A stretch of 64,000 nucleotides of DNA from contig FOXT01000016.1 of the NCBI GenBank assembly GCA_900115795.1, forward strand, positions 1-64,000. The letters run 5' to 3'. The translations under genes and the position numbers were made by a program. Within the stretch, counting starts at the first letter, position 1. Each line of letters opens with the position of its first letter. Below are positions 8,256 through 16,476 of the stretch, piece after piece. The notes beneath the pieces were generated by a model. That model had not been told where the DNA came from and did not search any database. It worked only from the letters and a program-made list of their open reading frames with translations. This DNA is from Lachnospiraceae bacterium XBB1006. GTDB lineage: Bacteria; Bacillota; Clostridia; Lachnospirales; Lachnospiraceae.

Positions 8256-8278
8256 GCGGGGCGTTTTTAACGCCCCGT
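8256..8278 (+). terminator. Hairpin terminator after the chemoreceptor gene
   Basis: CGGGGCGTT / AACGCCCCG, a 9-bp stem with a TTT loop. The T tail is weak, so termination may be partial. It is nested inside a second inverted repeat CAGGC / GCCTG. Confidence 0.65.
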
Positions 8279-8309
8279 TAAGTTTGCCTGCAAATATGCC
8301 GAAAAGTAT

Positions 8310-8337
8310 TTGCGGAATGAGGAAAAAGCGGTATACT
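8310..8337 (+). promoter_or_regulatory. Promoter of the metallopeptidase gene
   Basis: TTGCGG and TATACT with a 16-base spacer, 37 bases before the gene. Confidence 0.55.
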
Positions 8338-8374
8338 GTTAGGGTGCATAATTATTGGAGGGAGATAATTGTAT

Positions 8375-9115
8375 ATGGAGCAGTTATATTTGTGCAAAAA
8401 TCCGGAGGAACTACTTCGACTTAAGCAGCATGCGCAATCCGTTATGGAAGGATTGGAATCCTTCATTCGGGACATTCAACGCTATATGCGGGTAGAGGAG
8501 ATGCCCGGTTGTATGGTGTGGACAGAGAAAGAAACGGCGACCAAATTGATTCGTAGCGTTCCGGTGCCGGCATATACGAATGATTTCCGAACGGTGATGG
8601 TTCCGTACCCGGAAGTCTGGGCAAACCTTTATTTGGAACAATTAACGGGCTATGACCCGGGGCGGGTAGAAGTGAAGGAAGTGCGTGATTACTATGAGCA
8701 TATTCCAATGAATCAGATTCGCCAGATTCTGGGACATGAATTTGTTCATTGGAGCAATTTTTTTCAGGATGATGTCTATGAAGAGAGTGTTTGGTTTGAG
8801 GAGGGGATGGCGGAATACATCAGCCGCAGGTGGTTTTTTACAGCATCGGAGTATGCGAGGGAAAAACGCATAAACCAGGTGCTGGTTTCGCTATATGAGG
8901 AAGCACACGGGGAACAATCGTTGGAAAACTTTGGAAAACAGACCTATGAAGATGGAATTACTACAATTTTTTACTTCTATTGGAAAAGTTTCTTGTATGT
9001 GGAGTCGTTGATTGAAAAGCAATCCGGGGATTTGGGAGAGGTATTTGGCTGCTATCAGCGATGGTGTGAGACTAGTCATGAGCTTAGCTTATTAGATTGG
9101 TTTCAAATGCGATAA
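8375..9115 (+). CDS. Putative zinc metallopeptidase (HExxH, gluzincin-like)
   Basis: A 246-residue protein with QILGHEFVHWSNFF, which carries the zinc-binding HEFVH motif, followed about 27 residues later by VWFEEGMAEYISR, whose glutamate is the expected third zinc ligand of gluzincins. There is no signal peptide, so it probably acts in the cytoplasm. The remaining sequence is not from a family I recognise. The ATG at 8375 lies 9 bases after GGAGGGAGA; a TTG at 8369 is also possible. The permease gene starts 14 bases after its stop, so the two are likely co-transcribed. Confidence 0.65.
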   Translation: MEQLYLCKNPEELLRLKQHAQSVMEGLESFIRDIQRYMRVEEMPGCMVWTEKETATKLIRSVPVPAYTNDFRTVMVPYPEVWANLYLEQLTGYDPGRVEVKEVRDYYEHIPMNQIRQILGHEFVHWSNFFQDDVYEESVWFEEGMAEYISRRWFFTASEYAREKRINQVLVSLYEEAHGEQSLENFGKQTYEDGITTIFYFYWKSFLYVESLIEKQSGDLGEVFGCYQRWCETSHELSLLDWFQMR

Positions 9116-9129
9116 AGGAATGCGAAGAA

Positions 9130-10248
9130 ATGAAAACAGTTTTGAAAAAAAGTGATCCGGTGCTGCTGGTTGCAGTTGCTTTGGCGGTATTGTCAGCATT
9201 TTGGGTAAAACCGGACAAAACATATATGACTTATATTGATTGGCGATCTTTGGGAATTTTGTGGAGTCTGATGGTTATCATTCAGGGATTTACGGAAAAT
9301 GGCGTGTTTGAGCAGATTGCAGGAAAACTGCTAAAAAAGGATAAGAACGGATGGCAGCTTTCGGTAATCCTGGTGGCGCTTTGTTTTTTTGCAAGTATGT
9401 TGATTACCAATGATGTGTCGCTTTTAACTTTTGTTCCTTTTGGAATGAAGGTGTTGCAAAGCACCGGAAGAGAAGACCTTATTTGTCCGGTGGTCGTGCT
9501 GCAAACCATTGCGGCGAATTTGGGAAGTATGTTAACGCCAATCGGGAATCCGCAGAACTTGTATCTGTATGGAATGACGAAGATGCATTTTGAAACGTTT
9601 GTGCTTTGCGTGTTGCCCTATACGTTATTAACGGCTGCTATGCTGCTAATCTGTCTCTTGTTTTTACCGGAAAAATTTGCGAAGGCGAATTTGGATCGAA
9701 GGGCGCTGGAAACTACAAAGAACCGAAAAAATCTGCATATCCTGATTTACAGCGTTTTGTTTGTACTGGCGTTGGCAACCGTTCTTCGTTTCATCCCATG
9801 GCAGGGGCTTTTATGCATAACGGCAGGTATGGTCGCGGCGACAGATTGCAAAATTTTGAAACGAGCGGATTACGTGCTGCTGCTTACGTTTGTCGGCTTT
9901 TTTATTTTTACCGGTAATATTGGCAGAATTCCGCAAATTCATCAAGGGTTGGCCACAGCAATCAAAGGGCGGGAGTTTTTGACGGCAGTACTGGTAAGCC
10001 AGGGAATCAGTAATGTGCCGGCGACCCTTTTACTGGCTGATTTTGCCAATAATTCGGAAGAATTGTTACGAGGAGTAAATGTAGGCGGATTAGGGACGTT
10101 AATTGCTTCTATGGCAAGCCTGATTTCGTATAAAGCGTATGGGAATGCATACGGCAATAAAAAAGGACAGTACCTGATTCGTTTCACGGCATATAATTTG
10201 TTATTTTTAGCGGGAATGCTTGTGCTACATGCATTGTCAAACTTGTAA
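9130..10248 (+). CDS. SLC13/ArsB-type anion permease
   Basis: A 372-residue polytopic membrane protein with about ten hydrophobic segments. MLITNDVSLLTFVPFG and LGSMLTPIGNPQNLYLYGMT are the repeated re-entrant motifs (ND-x-a, GNPQN) of the ion-transporter superfamily that includes citrate, dicarboxylate/Na+ and arsenite carriers. ISNVPATLLL in the second half is the mirrored motif. It moves an organic or inorganic anion across the membrane; the substrate is unclear. The ATG at 9130 was preferred to a start at 9097 inside the previous gene. Confidence 0.75.
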   Translation: MKTVLKKSDPVLLVAVALAVLSAFWVKPDKTYMTYIDWRSLGILWSLMVIIQGFTENGVFEQIAGKLLKKDKNGWQLSVILVALCFFASMLITNDVSLLTFVPFGMKVLQSTGREDLICPVVVLQTIAANLGSMLTPIGNPQNLYLYGMTKMHFETFVLCVLPYTLLTAAMLLICLLFLPEKFAKANLDRRALETTKNRKNLHILIYSVLFVLALATVLRFIPWQGLLCITAGMVAATDCKILKRADYVLLLTFVGFFIFTGNIGRIPQIHQGLATAIKGREFLTAVLVSQGISNVPATLLLADFANNSEELLRGVNVGGLGTLIASMASLISYKAYGNAYGNKKGQYLIRFTAYNLLFLAGMLVLHALSNL

Positions 10249-10262
10249 AAATAGTATATAAT
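10234..10262 (+). promoter_or_regulatory. Promoter of the FKBP gene
   Basis: TTGTCA and TATAAT with a 17-base spacer; the -35 box lies inside the end of the permease gene. The start codon is 43 bases downstream. Confidence 0.7.
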
Positions 10263-10304
10263 GCCATATAGAGTATGATATGAAAAGAAAGTAGAGGAAA
10301 GAAG

Positions 10305-10874
10305 ATGCGTGTAGTGAATGATATGGAGGAGCAGATGAACGGTGGCTGCGGCTGCGGTGGCGGTTGTGGTGATGGTGGAAGTTGCTGCGGAGACGATAGC
10401 CAGGGTTGCGGTGGTTGCGGCGGAGGCTGTCAGCCGGTTATGCTGGAAGGAAAGAATGCGGGAAAGACATGTAAAGTGCATTACAAAGGAACCTTTGATA
10501 ATGGCGAGCAATTTGATTCTTCCTATGATCGTGGTGAGCCATTGGAGTTCGTGTGTGGCGTCGGAATGATGATTCAGGGATTTGATAAGGCAGTTGTGGA
10601 TATGGCAGTTGGCGAGAAGAAGGATATCCACCTGATGCCGGAAGAAGCATATGGATTAGCAGATCCGGAAGCAATTGTTACATTTGAACAGGAAGATATG
10701 CCAGGATCAAAGGATTTGGAAGTAGGAGATTTTGTCTACCTGCTTAATACATTAGGTCAACAGGTACCGGCGAAAGTTGTTGCTAAGGAAGGAACCAGGA
10801 TTACGTTTGACGCCAACCATGAAATGGCTGGCAAGGCGTTGAACTTTAGTATTGAGTTATTAGAAGTACAGTAG
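10305..10874 (+). CDS. FKBP/SlyD-like peptidyl-prolyl isomerase with Cys/Gly-rich N-terminus
   Basis: A 189-residue protein. Residues about 13-45 are almost only Gly and Cys (eight Cys, including GGCGCGGGCGDG and CGGCGGGC). An FKBP domain with the SlyD-type insert-in-flap layout follows: VHYKGTFDNGEQFDSSYDRG, then MIQGFDKAVVDMAVGEKK, PEEAYGLADPEAIVTF and NHEMAGKALNFSIELLEV. SlyD proteins catalyse prolyl isomerisation, act as chaperones and bind nickel through a Cys/His-rich C-terminal tail; here a metal-binding-like segment is at the other end instead. The start is ATG at 10305 behind GAGGAAAG. Confidence 0.88.
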   Translation: MRVVNDMEEQMNGGCGCGGGCGDGGSCCGDDSQGCGGCGGGCQPVMLEGKNAGKTCKVHYKGTFDNGEQFDSSYDRGEPLEFVCGVGMMIQGFDKAVVDMAVGEKKDIHLMPEEAYGLADPEAIVTFEQEDMPGSKDLEVGDFVYLLNTLGQQVPAKVVAKEGTRITFDANHEMAGKALNFSIELLEVQ

Positions 10875-10880
10875 AGTTGG

Positions 10881-10902
10881 GGCCGCGGAGAAATCTGCGG
10901 CT
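10881..10902 (+). terminator. Probable terminator after the FKBP gene
   Basis: GCCGC / GCGGC stem with a short purine-rich loop and TTTGAT tail. The rest of 10903-11103 has no gene I can support; only a short start-less open stretch at about 10978-11040 is present. Confidence 0.55.
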
Positions 10903-11103
10903 TTGATATCCTTAGGGAGTGGTATGCATGAGTATTCCAATATGGATAGGTTTGGAGAAGTCGTGCTTTGAATCCAACAGGTGTAAGAAAGGTGCTTAAT
11001 ACAATCAGGGATAAGCGAAAAAGGACAGCATCGGAGATTTGAGAATATTTAGGGATATAATTGAAACTATTTTAAGAAAATAATCATCAAATAAAAGGAG
11101 CGA

Positions 11104-11940
11104 ATGATGTTGGAGGCACGTAGGATGAAACGGTTAGGAATGATAGTAATGATGGTGGCAGCCTTGCTAACGGTTGGTTGCGGCGGTAAACACGTAGCGA
11201 ATCAGCTGGTAAAGCAGGAAAGCAAGGTGGAAGCAAAGCCCGTTGCTGTCGGACTGCAAGCGAGCATGGCAAAGGCCAAGGTGAAGAAGGCTGCCAGGGC
11301 GACGAAGGACGAGAAGAAGGAACTGTCCTATAATTTTAAGAAACCGGTGCCGGAAGGAGATAAGGTAAAGAAGTCCTATTTTGACGATGCGTTGTTTATA
11401 GGTGATTCTCGCACCGTTGGCTTTTTGCAATGTGTAGATCTTAAGAAGGCTACAGGGTATGCATCAGTTGGATGCCTTGTAAATGCGGCTCTGGCACAGT
11501 CTGTAAAATTGCCTGATGGAACAACGACAACGGTGGCGAAAGCTCTTAAGAAGGAATCGTTTGGAAAAGTGTATTTGATGTATGGCGTGAACGAGACAGG
11601 ATGGAATTATACATCGCAGTTTGTTAAACGTTACCGTAAGTTGATTCGTTATGTAAAGAAGACACAGAAGGATGCAACGATTTATGTGCAGTCCATTTAT
11701 CCGGTATCGCAGAAGGTTTCGGAGCAGAGTAAGTATATTTCGAATAAACGTATTAGACAATATAATAAGGCATTACAGAAGTTGGCGGCGAAAGAGAAAG
11801 TCTATTTTGTAAATATGGCAGAGTCTGTAAGCAATAGACAGGGTGCATTGCCGAAGGATGCGGCAGTGGATGGCATTCATCTTCGGAAGAAGTATTGCAA
11901 GCGTTGGTTGAGGTATTTGCGTTGTCACACTGTTGAATAA
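11104..11940 (+). CDS. SGNH/GDSL-type hydrolase, probable lipoprotein
   Basis: A 278-residue protein. An N-terminal signal ends in LLTVGCGG, a lipobox-like sequence, so the protein is likely anchored to the outer face of the membrane. After a Lys/Ala-rich linker (about 40-85), ALFIGDSRTVGF supplies the SGNH block I nucleophile serine, YGVNETGWN the block III-type Asn and AAVDGIHLRKK the C-terminal Asp-x-x-His pair. Such proteins deacetylate cell-wall glycans or act as esterases. Two starts are possible (11104, or 11125 behind GGAGG). Confidence 0.75.
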   Translation: MMLEARRMKRLGMIVMMVAALLTVGCGGKHVANQLVKQESKVEAKPVAVGLQASMAKAKVKKAARATKDEKKELSYNFKKPVPEGDKVKKSYFDDALFIGDSRTVGFLQCVDLKKATGYASVGCLVNAALAQSVKLPDGTTTTVAKALKKESFGKVYLMYGVNETGWNYTSQFVKRYRKLIRYVKKTQKDATIYVQSIYPVSQKVSEQSKYISNKRIRQYNKALQKLAAKEKVYFVNMAESVSNRQGALPKDAAVDGIHLRKKYCKRWLRYLRCHTVE

Positions 11941-12044
11941 TTTGTGAAAAAACGCAGAAAAGTGTGAAAAGACTTTAGGAACTTCTTGAAATGTGCGATA
12001 ATAAGAAAGAGGACTGTTTTGCACTGTGAGAAGGAGGTAAAGTC

Positions 12045-12683
12045 ATGATACAGGGAATTGGTGTTACCAATAATAAGAAGTATAATCAGACCGTGGAGAA
12101 ACCGACAAACGGTAAGGCGGCTGTGGTTAAGAAGGCAGGACAAGCCGGTGATTCGATAAAGACAGCAGAAGCAGATTTGTCGGACAAGGCGAAAGCCTAC
12201 TTGGAGAAACTGAAAAAGAGTTACGGAGATTATAACTTCATAGTTGCAGACTCTGATGAGGAAATGCAGGGACAGTTGAAGCAAAGTGATCGTGAGTTTT
12301 CTGTAATTTTCTCAAGTGAAGAGCTGGAGAAGATGGCAGCGGATGAGTCCTATGCCAAGGAGAAGACCCAAGGAATGGAGAAAGCTGTAGAGCTGTCCAA
12401 AGCAATTGCGGAACGGCTTGGAATTAACCGTGCACTGGGACAGGAGCTTAAGGGTGGTGCGACACTTGAACATGTGGCAATTTCCTTTAAAGAAGATCAG
12501 ACCTTATCCATTTTTGCGCAGTTAGAGCAGTTGAGCGAGCAGAAGGACAAGATTATGGCAAGAAGAACAAGCTTAAATGCCAGTGGGGTGCAGGACTTGT
12601 TTGAGAAGATTGACCGGATAGAGTGGGATAAGCTTCCACTTGAAGAGATTCAGACGGGTGATAAGATAGACTATTCTGTATAG
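12045..12683 (+). CDS. DUF6033-like conserved protein
   Basis: A 212-residue soluble protein, Lys/Glu-rich and mostly helical. The central block YGDYNFIVADSDEEM followed by EFSVIFSSEELEKMAADESY resembles DUF6033, a family common in Lachnospiraceae with no known function; the family name is from memory and tentative. No signal peptide or membrane segment. GAAGGAGG precedes the ATG. A GCGATAA box about 50 bases upstream resembles that of the chemoreceptor promoter, but the match is weak. A strong terminator follows, so it is a single-gene unit. Confidence 0.6.
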   Translation: MIQGIGVTNNKKYNQTVEKPTNGKAAVVKKAGQAGDSIKTAEADLSDKAKAYLEKLKKSYGDYNFIVADSDEEMQGQLKQSDREFSVIFSSEELEKMAADESYAKEKTQGMEKAVELSKAIAERLGINRALGQELKGGATLEHVAISFKEDQTLSIFAQLEQLSEQKDKIMARRTSLNASGVQDLFEKIDRIEWDKLPLEEIQTGDKIDYSV

Positions 12684-12702
12684 AGTTTATATAGAAAGCG
12701 AG

Positions 12703-12737
12703 AAAGGTGCCGTTTCGTAGGAAACGGCACCTTTGTG
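12703..12737 (+). terminator. Strong hairpin after the DUF6033-like gene
   Basis: Perfect 14-bp stem AAAGGTGCCGTTTC / GAAACGGCACCTTT with a GTAG loop. The T tail is only moderate. Confidence 0.75.
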
Positions 12738-12740
12738 CGT

Positions 12741-12769
12741 TTGACACGGAATTGCCTTTGTGATATACT
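12741..12769 (+). promoter_or_regulatory. Promoter of the phospholipid gene cluster
   Basis: Consensus TTGACA, 17-base spacer, TATACT; the first gene starts 28 bases downstream. Confidence 0.8.
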
Positions 12770-12796
12770 GTTGGTTCAAAGTGAGGGGATTGTAAA

Positions 12797-13447
12797 ATGT
12801 GGAAAGTGCTACCGAAGTATAGTGTGTTGCCGATTGCGGCAATGATTTGTATGAACTTGATAACGTACAATGTAACTCGTTGTTTTACAACTGAAATGCA
12901 TCATCACACAATGGCGACGGCGCTGGACAAAGCGTTGCCGTTTGTTCCGGAATTTGTGTTTATTTATCTTTTGGCATTTGCTCAATGGATTGTGTGCTAT
13001 TGGCTGATTGCCAGAGATTCAAAGAAGCTTTGTTATCGGGTGTGTACCGGGGAGATTATTGCAAAAGGATGTTGTCTGGTGGCGTTTATTGTATTTCCAA
13101 CAACCATCCTTAGACCGGAAGTTGTGGGAAATGGCTTGGCGGAACAATTAACGCGCTTTATTTATGAAATAGATGCACCAGACAATTTGTTCCCATCGAT
13201 TCATTGTTTGGAGAGCTGGGCTTGTTTCCGGGGAAGTATGAAATTGAAGAAGATGCCGAAATGGTTTGGCTATAGTATGTTTGTTTTTAGTATGTTGGTA
13301 TTTGCATCGACGGTTTTGCTGAAGCAACATGTGGTTTGGGATATGTTGGGAGCAGTGGCAGCTGTTGAAGTGGGATTTTGGATTGCGAAAGTTGATCGCG
13401 AGGAAAGAATAAAGGAATGGATAGAAAGAAGATTATATGGGCAGTGA
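12797..13447 (+). CDS. PAP2-family membrane phosphatase
   Basis: A 216-residue protein with about five membrane helices. LFPSIHCLESWACFRG and LLKQHVVWDMLGAV carry the PAP2 motifs: PS-x-H with the catalytic histidine, and a second H with a downstream D. The first Lys/Arg-rich PAP2 motif is not obvious, which is common in the IPC-synthase-like branch. It likely dephosphorylates a lipid phosphate on the outer face of the membrane. It overlaps the next gene by 31 bases and heads a lipid gene cluster. Confidence 0.75.
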   Translation: MWKVLPKYSVLPIAAMICMNLITYNVTRCFTTEMHHHTMATALDKALPFVPEFVFIYLLAFAQWIVCYWLIARDSKKLCYRVCTGEIIAKGCCLVAFIVFPTTILRPEVVGNGLAEQLTRFIYEIDAPDNLFPSIHCLESWACFRGSMKLKKMPKWFGYSMFVFSMLVFASTVLLKQHVVWDMLGAVAAVEVGFWIAKVDREERIKEWIERRLYGQ

Positions 13448-14445
13448 TTTCGTTGCTGTTAGCAGGATTGACTGTTTATGCCATAACTTCCAGGAGTCAG
13501 GAGTTTTCATTGACAATGTTGTGCCAATTTGTGGTAGAGGCGAAGAAGGGATGGCTGGTGCTTGCTGTCATAAGCATGTTTGGATTTATATTTTTTGAAG
13601 GCATGGCACTTGTGCGTGTTGGGAAGCGACTGGGCTATTCTAGATCAGTACAGGAGGGCATAGAGTATGGTGCGGCAGATGTGTATTTCTCAGCCATTAC
13701 ACCGTCGGCGACTGGCGGACAACCTGCAAGTGCGTATTTTATGTTGAAGGATAAGATGCCGGGATCTGCAGTGACGGCATCTTTGCTGATAAATTTAGTT
13801 ATGTATACAGCGGCATTGCTTACGCTGGGAGCGTGTGCAATGGTGTTTGGATTTCCGGTTTTTTTAAAATTTTCCTTAGTATCAAGGGCATTTATTGGTG
13901 TCGGATGTTTGGTGCTACTCGGTTTTGGTATTATGTTCTATTTGTTGCTTAGAAAGGCGGAACTTTTAGAGCGGATTGCCAACTGGTTTTTGCATTTGTT
14001 AGAACGGATGCATATGGTAAGAAGGGCAAAGAAACGACGCGAGAAATTGGAGCATGCCATGCAGGAGTTTGGCGAATGCTCAAAGATTATTTTGGGAAAA
14101 GGACATATTTTATTGGAGCTATTCTTTTGGAATGTCATGCAACGCTTATCACAGCTTGCGGTGAGCATGTTTTTATTCCTTGCAACAGGAAGAGACATGC
14201 GGGATGCGCTGCATGTATTGACGATACAGTGCTTCGTGGCATTGGGATCGAATTGCGCGCCAATTCCGGGGGCAATGGGTGTTGCAGACTATATGATGAT
14301 TGATGGCTTGCGACAAGTTCTTGGAAAGAGCGAAGTTGTAAATATGGAATTGCTTTGTCGAGGTGTGACTTTTTATGGAAGTGTTGTTTGCGGTTTAGTG
14401 ATTGTTGTGATTGGATATATAAGGAGAAAGGTTAAGGAACGATAG
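13417..14445 (+). CDS. Flippase-like membrane protein (LPG synthase TM-region / UPF0104 family)
   Basis: A 342-residue protein with about eight TM helices. SAITPSATGGQPASAYFMLK and GSNCAPIPGAMGVADYMM are the signature segments of the YbhN/AglD-like flippase domain, also found as the membrane half of MprF. Such proteins are thought to move lipids or lipid-linked sugars between leaflets. Here the domain stands alone, without an aminoacyl-transferase half. It overlaps the PAP2 gene and is followed one base later by pssA. Confidence 0.8.
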   Translation: MDRKKIIWAVISLLLAGLTVYAITSRSQEFSLTMLCQFVVEAKKGWLVLAVISMFGFIFFEGMALVRVGKRLGYSRSVQEGIEYGAADVYFSAITPSATGGQPASAYFMLKDKMPGSAVTASLLINLVMYTAALLTLGACAMVFGFPVFLKFSLVSRAFIGVGCLVLLGFGIMFYLLLRKAELLERIANWFLHLLERMHMVRRAKKRREKLEHAMQEFGECSKIILGKGHILLELFFWNVMQRLSQLAVSMFLFLATGRDMRDALHVLTIQCFVALGSNCAPIPGAMGVADYMMIDGLRQVLGKSEVVNMELLCRGVTFYGSVVCGLVIVVIGYIRRKVKER

Positions 14446-14446
14446 T

Positions 14447-15145
14447 ATGTTAGGATTTTATGATTATACGGTTTGGTTGACATATGCATCATTGATTTCA
14501 GCGGGAACCGGTATTTTAGTTTGCCTCAATGGAGGGGGGCATCCGTACCTTGGAATATTTTTTCTGATGATTTGCGGATTCTGCGATGCCTTTGATGGAA
14601 AGGTAGCGCGAAGTAAGAAGAATCGCACGGAGATGGAGCGCAATTATGGAATTCAGATTGATTCGTTGTCGGATTTGGTTGCGTTTGGCGTGCTTCCGGC
14701 CTGCATTGGTGATGCGATGATTCGTGTTTTGCCAACAATACCGGAAGTTGCAAGAAGACATACAGAGCGTTTAGAGAGTTTTCCGTTTGTTAGTATTTTT
14801 TTTGTGATTATGATTGTCTATATGCTGGCGACCTTGATTCGATTGGCATATTTTAATGTTCAGGAAGAGGAACGACAGCGGGAGGAAGATGGTGTTCGCA
14901 AGTTTTATTCCGGATTGCCGGTAACGAGTGCGGCGCTGATTTTTCCGGTGATTTTGTCGTTGCAATATATTACACCGTTTGACATTACGCCATTTTATTT
15001 TGTGGCAATGCTGCTGTCGTCGTTGGCATTCTTAATGCCGATTCCGGTAAAGAAACCAACCATGAAAGGAATAATGTGCATGGTGGCATTCGGTATGGTG
15101 ATTTTTATTGCGCTGATTTATATGGCGTGCAAGAATATGTTATAG
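14447..15145 (+). CDS. pssA: CDP-diacylglycerol-serine O-phosphatidyltransferase
   Basis: A 232-residue membrane enzyme joining CDP-diacylglycerol and L-serine to make phosphatidylserine. The CDP-alcohol phosphotransferase motif is CDAFDGKVARSKKNRTEMER with YGIQIDSLSDLVAFG, giving all the conserved acidic residues (D-x2-DG-x2-AR, G-x3-D-x3-D). The DSLSDLV version is typical of serine rather than glycerol phosphate transferases. About six TM helices follow. The product feeds the decarboxylase encoded next, so phosphatidylethanolamine is made from this locus. Confidence 0.9.
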   Translation: MLGFYDYTVWLTYASLISAGTGILVCLNGGGHPYLGIFFLMICGFCDAFDGKVARSKKNRTEMERNYGIQIDSLSDLVAFGVLPACIGDAMIRVLPTIPEVARRHTERLESFPFVSIFFVIMIVYMLATLIRLAYFNVQEEERQREEDGVRKFYSGLPVTSAALIFPVILSLQYITPFDITPFYFVAMLLSSLAFLMPIPVKKPTMKGIMCMVAFGMVIFIALIYMACKNML

Positions 15146-15185
15146 ATACTTTGCGCCAAGGTGTAAGTGGGAAGGAGTGGAACGT

Positions 15186-15989
15186 ATGTTGGAATTTTTG
15201 TATGAAACAGGCATTGGAAGGCTGATGTTGCGAATTCTAACGCGTCCGCGCCTTTCTATTTTTGTGGGAAAATGTATGGATGCGTCTTGGTCACGCGTTT
15301 TTATTCCCTATTTTTTGAAGAAGAATGGAATTTCTCTAAAGGAATATGTGCCCACACGATATGAGAGCTTTAATGCATGTTTTTGTCGAAGAATTCGTTC
15401 GTCCTGTCGACCGATTGATCGAACGCCGAAGCATTTGATTGCACCGTGTGATGGATATTTGAGCGCGTATCCAATTACAAGGGATAAAATCATTCCGGTG
15501 AAGCAAAGTTGGTATCGTATTTCCGATTTATTACGTGACAAAAAGCTAGCAAAAGAGTTTGAAGGTGGAACCTGTCTGGTGTTTCGGTTATGTGTACATC
15601 ATTATCATCGGTATTGCTATCCGGACGCAGCAGTGAAGGAAGACAATGTATTTTTGCCGGGAATTTTGCACACGGTGCGTCCAATTGCCTTACGAAATGT
15701 ACCGGTGTTTACAGAGAATGCCCGTGAATATACGATTCTTCATACAGAGAATTTTGGGGACATCATTCAGATGGAAGTTGGTGCGATGCTGGTAGGAAAG
15801 ATTAAGAATTTTCATGGCGCAGGAACGGTAAAGCGTGGACAGGAAAAGGGACATTTCCTTTATGGCGGTTCGACTATTATTCTGCTTTTGAAAAAAGATG
15901 CGGTAAAGGTGGATGCGGAATTTTTGGAAGCAACGAAGCGACAAGCGGAAGTGCCTGTGAAAATGGGGCAGAAGCTTGGTGAAAAATAA
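15186..15989 (+). CDS. psd: Phosphatidylserine decarboxylase proenzyme
   Basis: A 267-residue pyruvoyl enzyme converting phosphatidylserine to phosphatidylethanolamine. CVHHYHRYCYPDAA holds the conserved catalytic histidine region, VGAMLVGKIKNFH the core strand, and FLYGGSTIILLL the self-cleavage site (family motif LGST, here GGST); cleavage before Ser229 would leave the pyruvoyl group on a small alpha subunit. The start was put at ATG 15186, 8 bases after GAAGGAG; GTG at 15177 overlaps that site. It directly follows pssA. Confidence 0.9.
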   Translation: MLEFLYETGIGRLMLRILTRPRLSIFVGKCMDASWSRVFIPYFLKKNGISLKEYVPTRYESFNACFCRRIRSSCRPIDRTPKHLIAPCDGYLSAYPITRDKIIPVKQSWYRISDLLRDKKLAKEFEGGTCLVFRLCVHHYHRYCYPDAAVKEDNVFLPGILHTVRPIALRNVPVFTENAREYTILHTENFGDIIQMEVGAMLVGKIKNFHGAGTVKRGQEKGHFLYGGSTIILLLKKDAVKVDAEFLEATKRQAEVPVKMGQKLGEK

Positions 15990-16001
15990 GGAGGAAGGTA
16001 T

Positions 16002-16463
16002 ATGTCGTTTGAATGTGCAAAAGAGTATGTAACAAAGGCGGGGTTTGAAGAACGGGTGCTGACATTTGAGGAGTCCAGCGCCACTGTAGAGCTGGCAGCT
16101 GCTGCGGTAGGGACAGAACCGGGGAGAATCGCAAAGTCTCTGACATTTAAAGTAGGTGAGGAACCGATTATGATTTTGTGTGCCGGAGATAAGAAGATTG
16201 ATAATAGTAAATACAAGCATACATTTCATGCAAAGGCGAAGATGCTAACACCGGAGGAAGTCCTTCGCTATACCGGTCATGCGATTGGTGGGGTCTGCCC
16301 TTTTGGCATGAGAGAGGCGGTACGTGTTTATTTGGATGAGTCACTTAAAGCGTATGATGAGGTATATCCTGCTTGTGGAAGCGGAAATAGCGCAGTGCGT
16401 CTTTCTATTGCAGAACTTTCCGGACTGACGGGAGAGCCGGAATGGGTAGATGTATGTAAGTGA
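16002..16463 (+). CDS. YbaK/EbsC-type aminoacyl-tRNA deacylase
   Basis: A 153-residue protein of the YbaK/ProX editing fold. ATVELAAAAVGTEPGRIAKS followed by LTF, a conserved Lys in AGDKKIDNSK, and IGGVCPFGM, the usual GGxxPFG loop, identify it. Family members hydrolyse mischarged Cys-, Ala- or Pro-tRNA; the EbsC-like type found in Firmicutes is less well characterised. It is preceded by AAGGAGG and ends 14 bases before the L,D-transpeptidase start. Confidence 0.85.
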   Translation: MSFECAKEYVTKAGFEERVLTFEESSATVELAAAAVGTEPGRIAKSLTFKVGEEPIMILCAGDKKIDNSKYKHTFHAKAKMLTPEEVLRYTGHAIGGVCPFGMREAVRVYLDESLKAYDEVYPACGSGNSAVRLSIAELSGLTGEPEWVDVCK

Positions 16464-16476
16464 TAGAGGTGAAGAT

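Noticed and set aside
10903-11103. Short frame near 10978-11040 resembling a gene end
   Set aside because: Too short (about 20 residues), without a start, and not recognisable; left as empty intergenic sequence.
13148-13330. Minus-strand frames inside the phospholipid genes and other operons
   Set aside because: These overlap recognised plus-strand genes entirely, have no start signals and show composition typical of antisense shadows.
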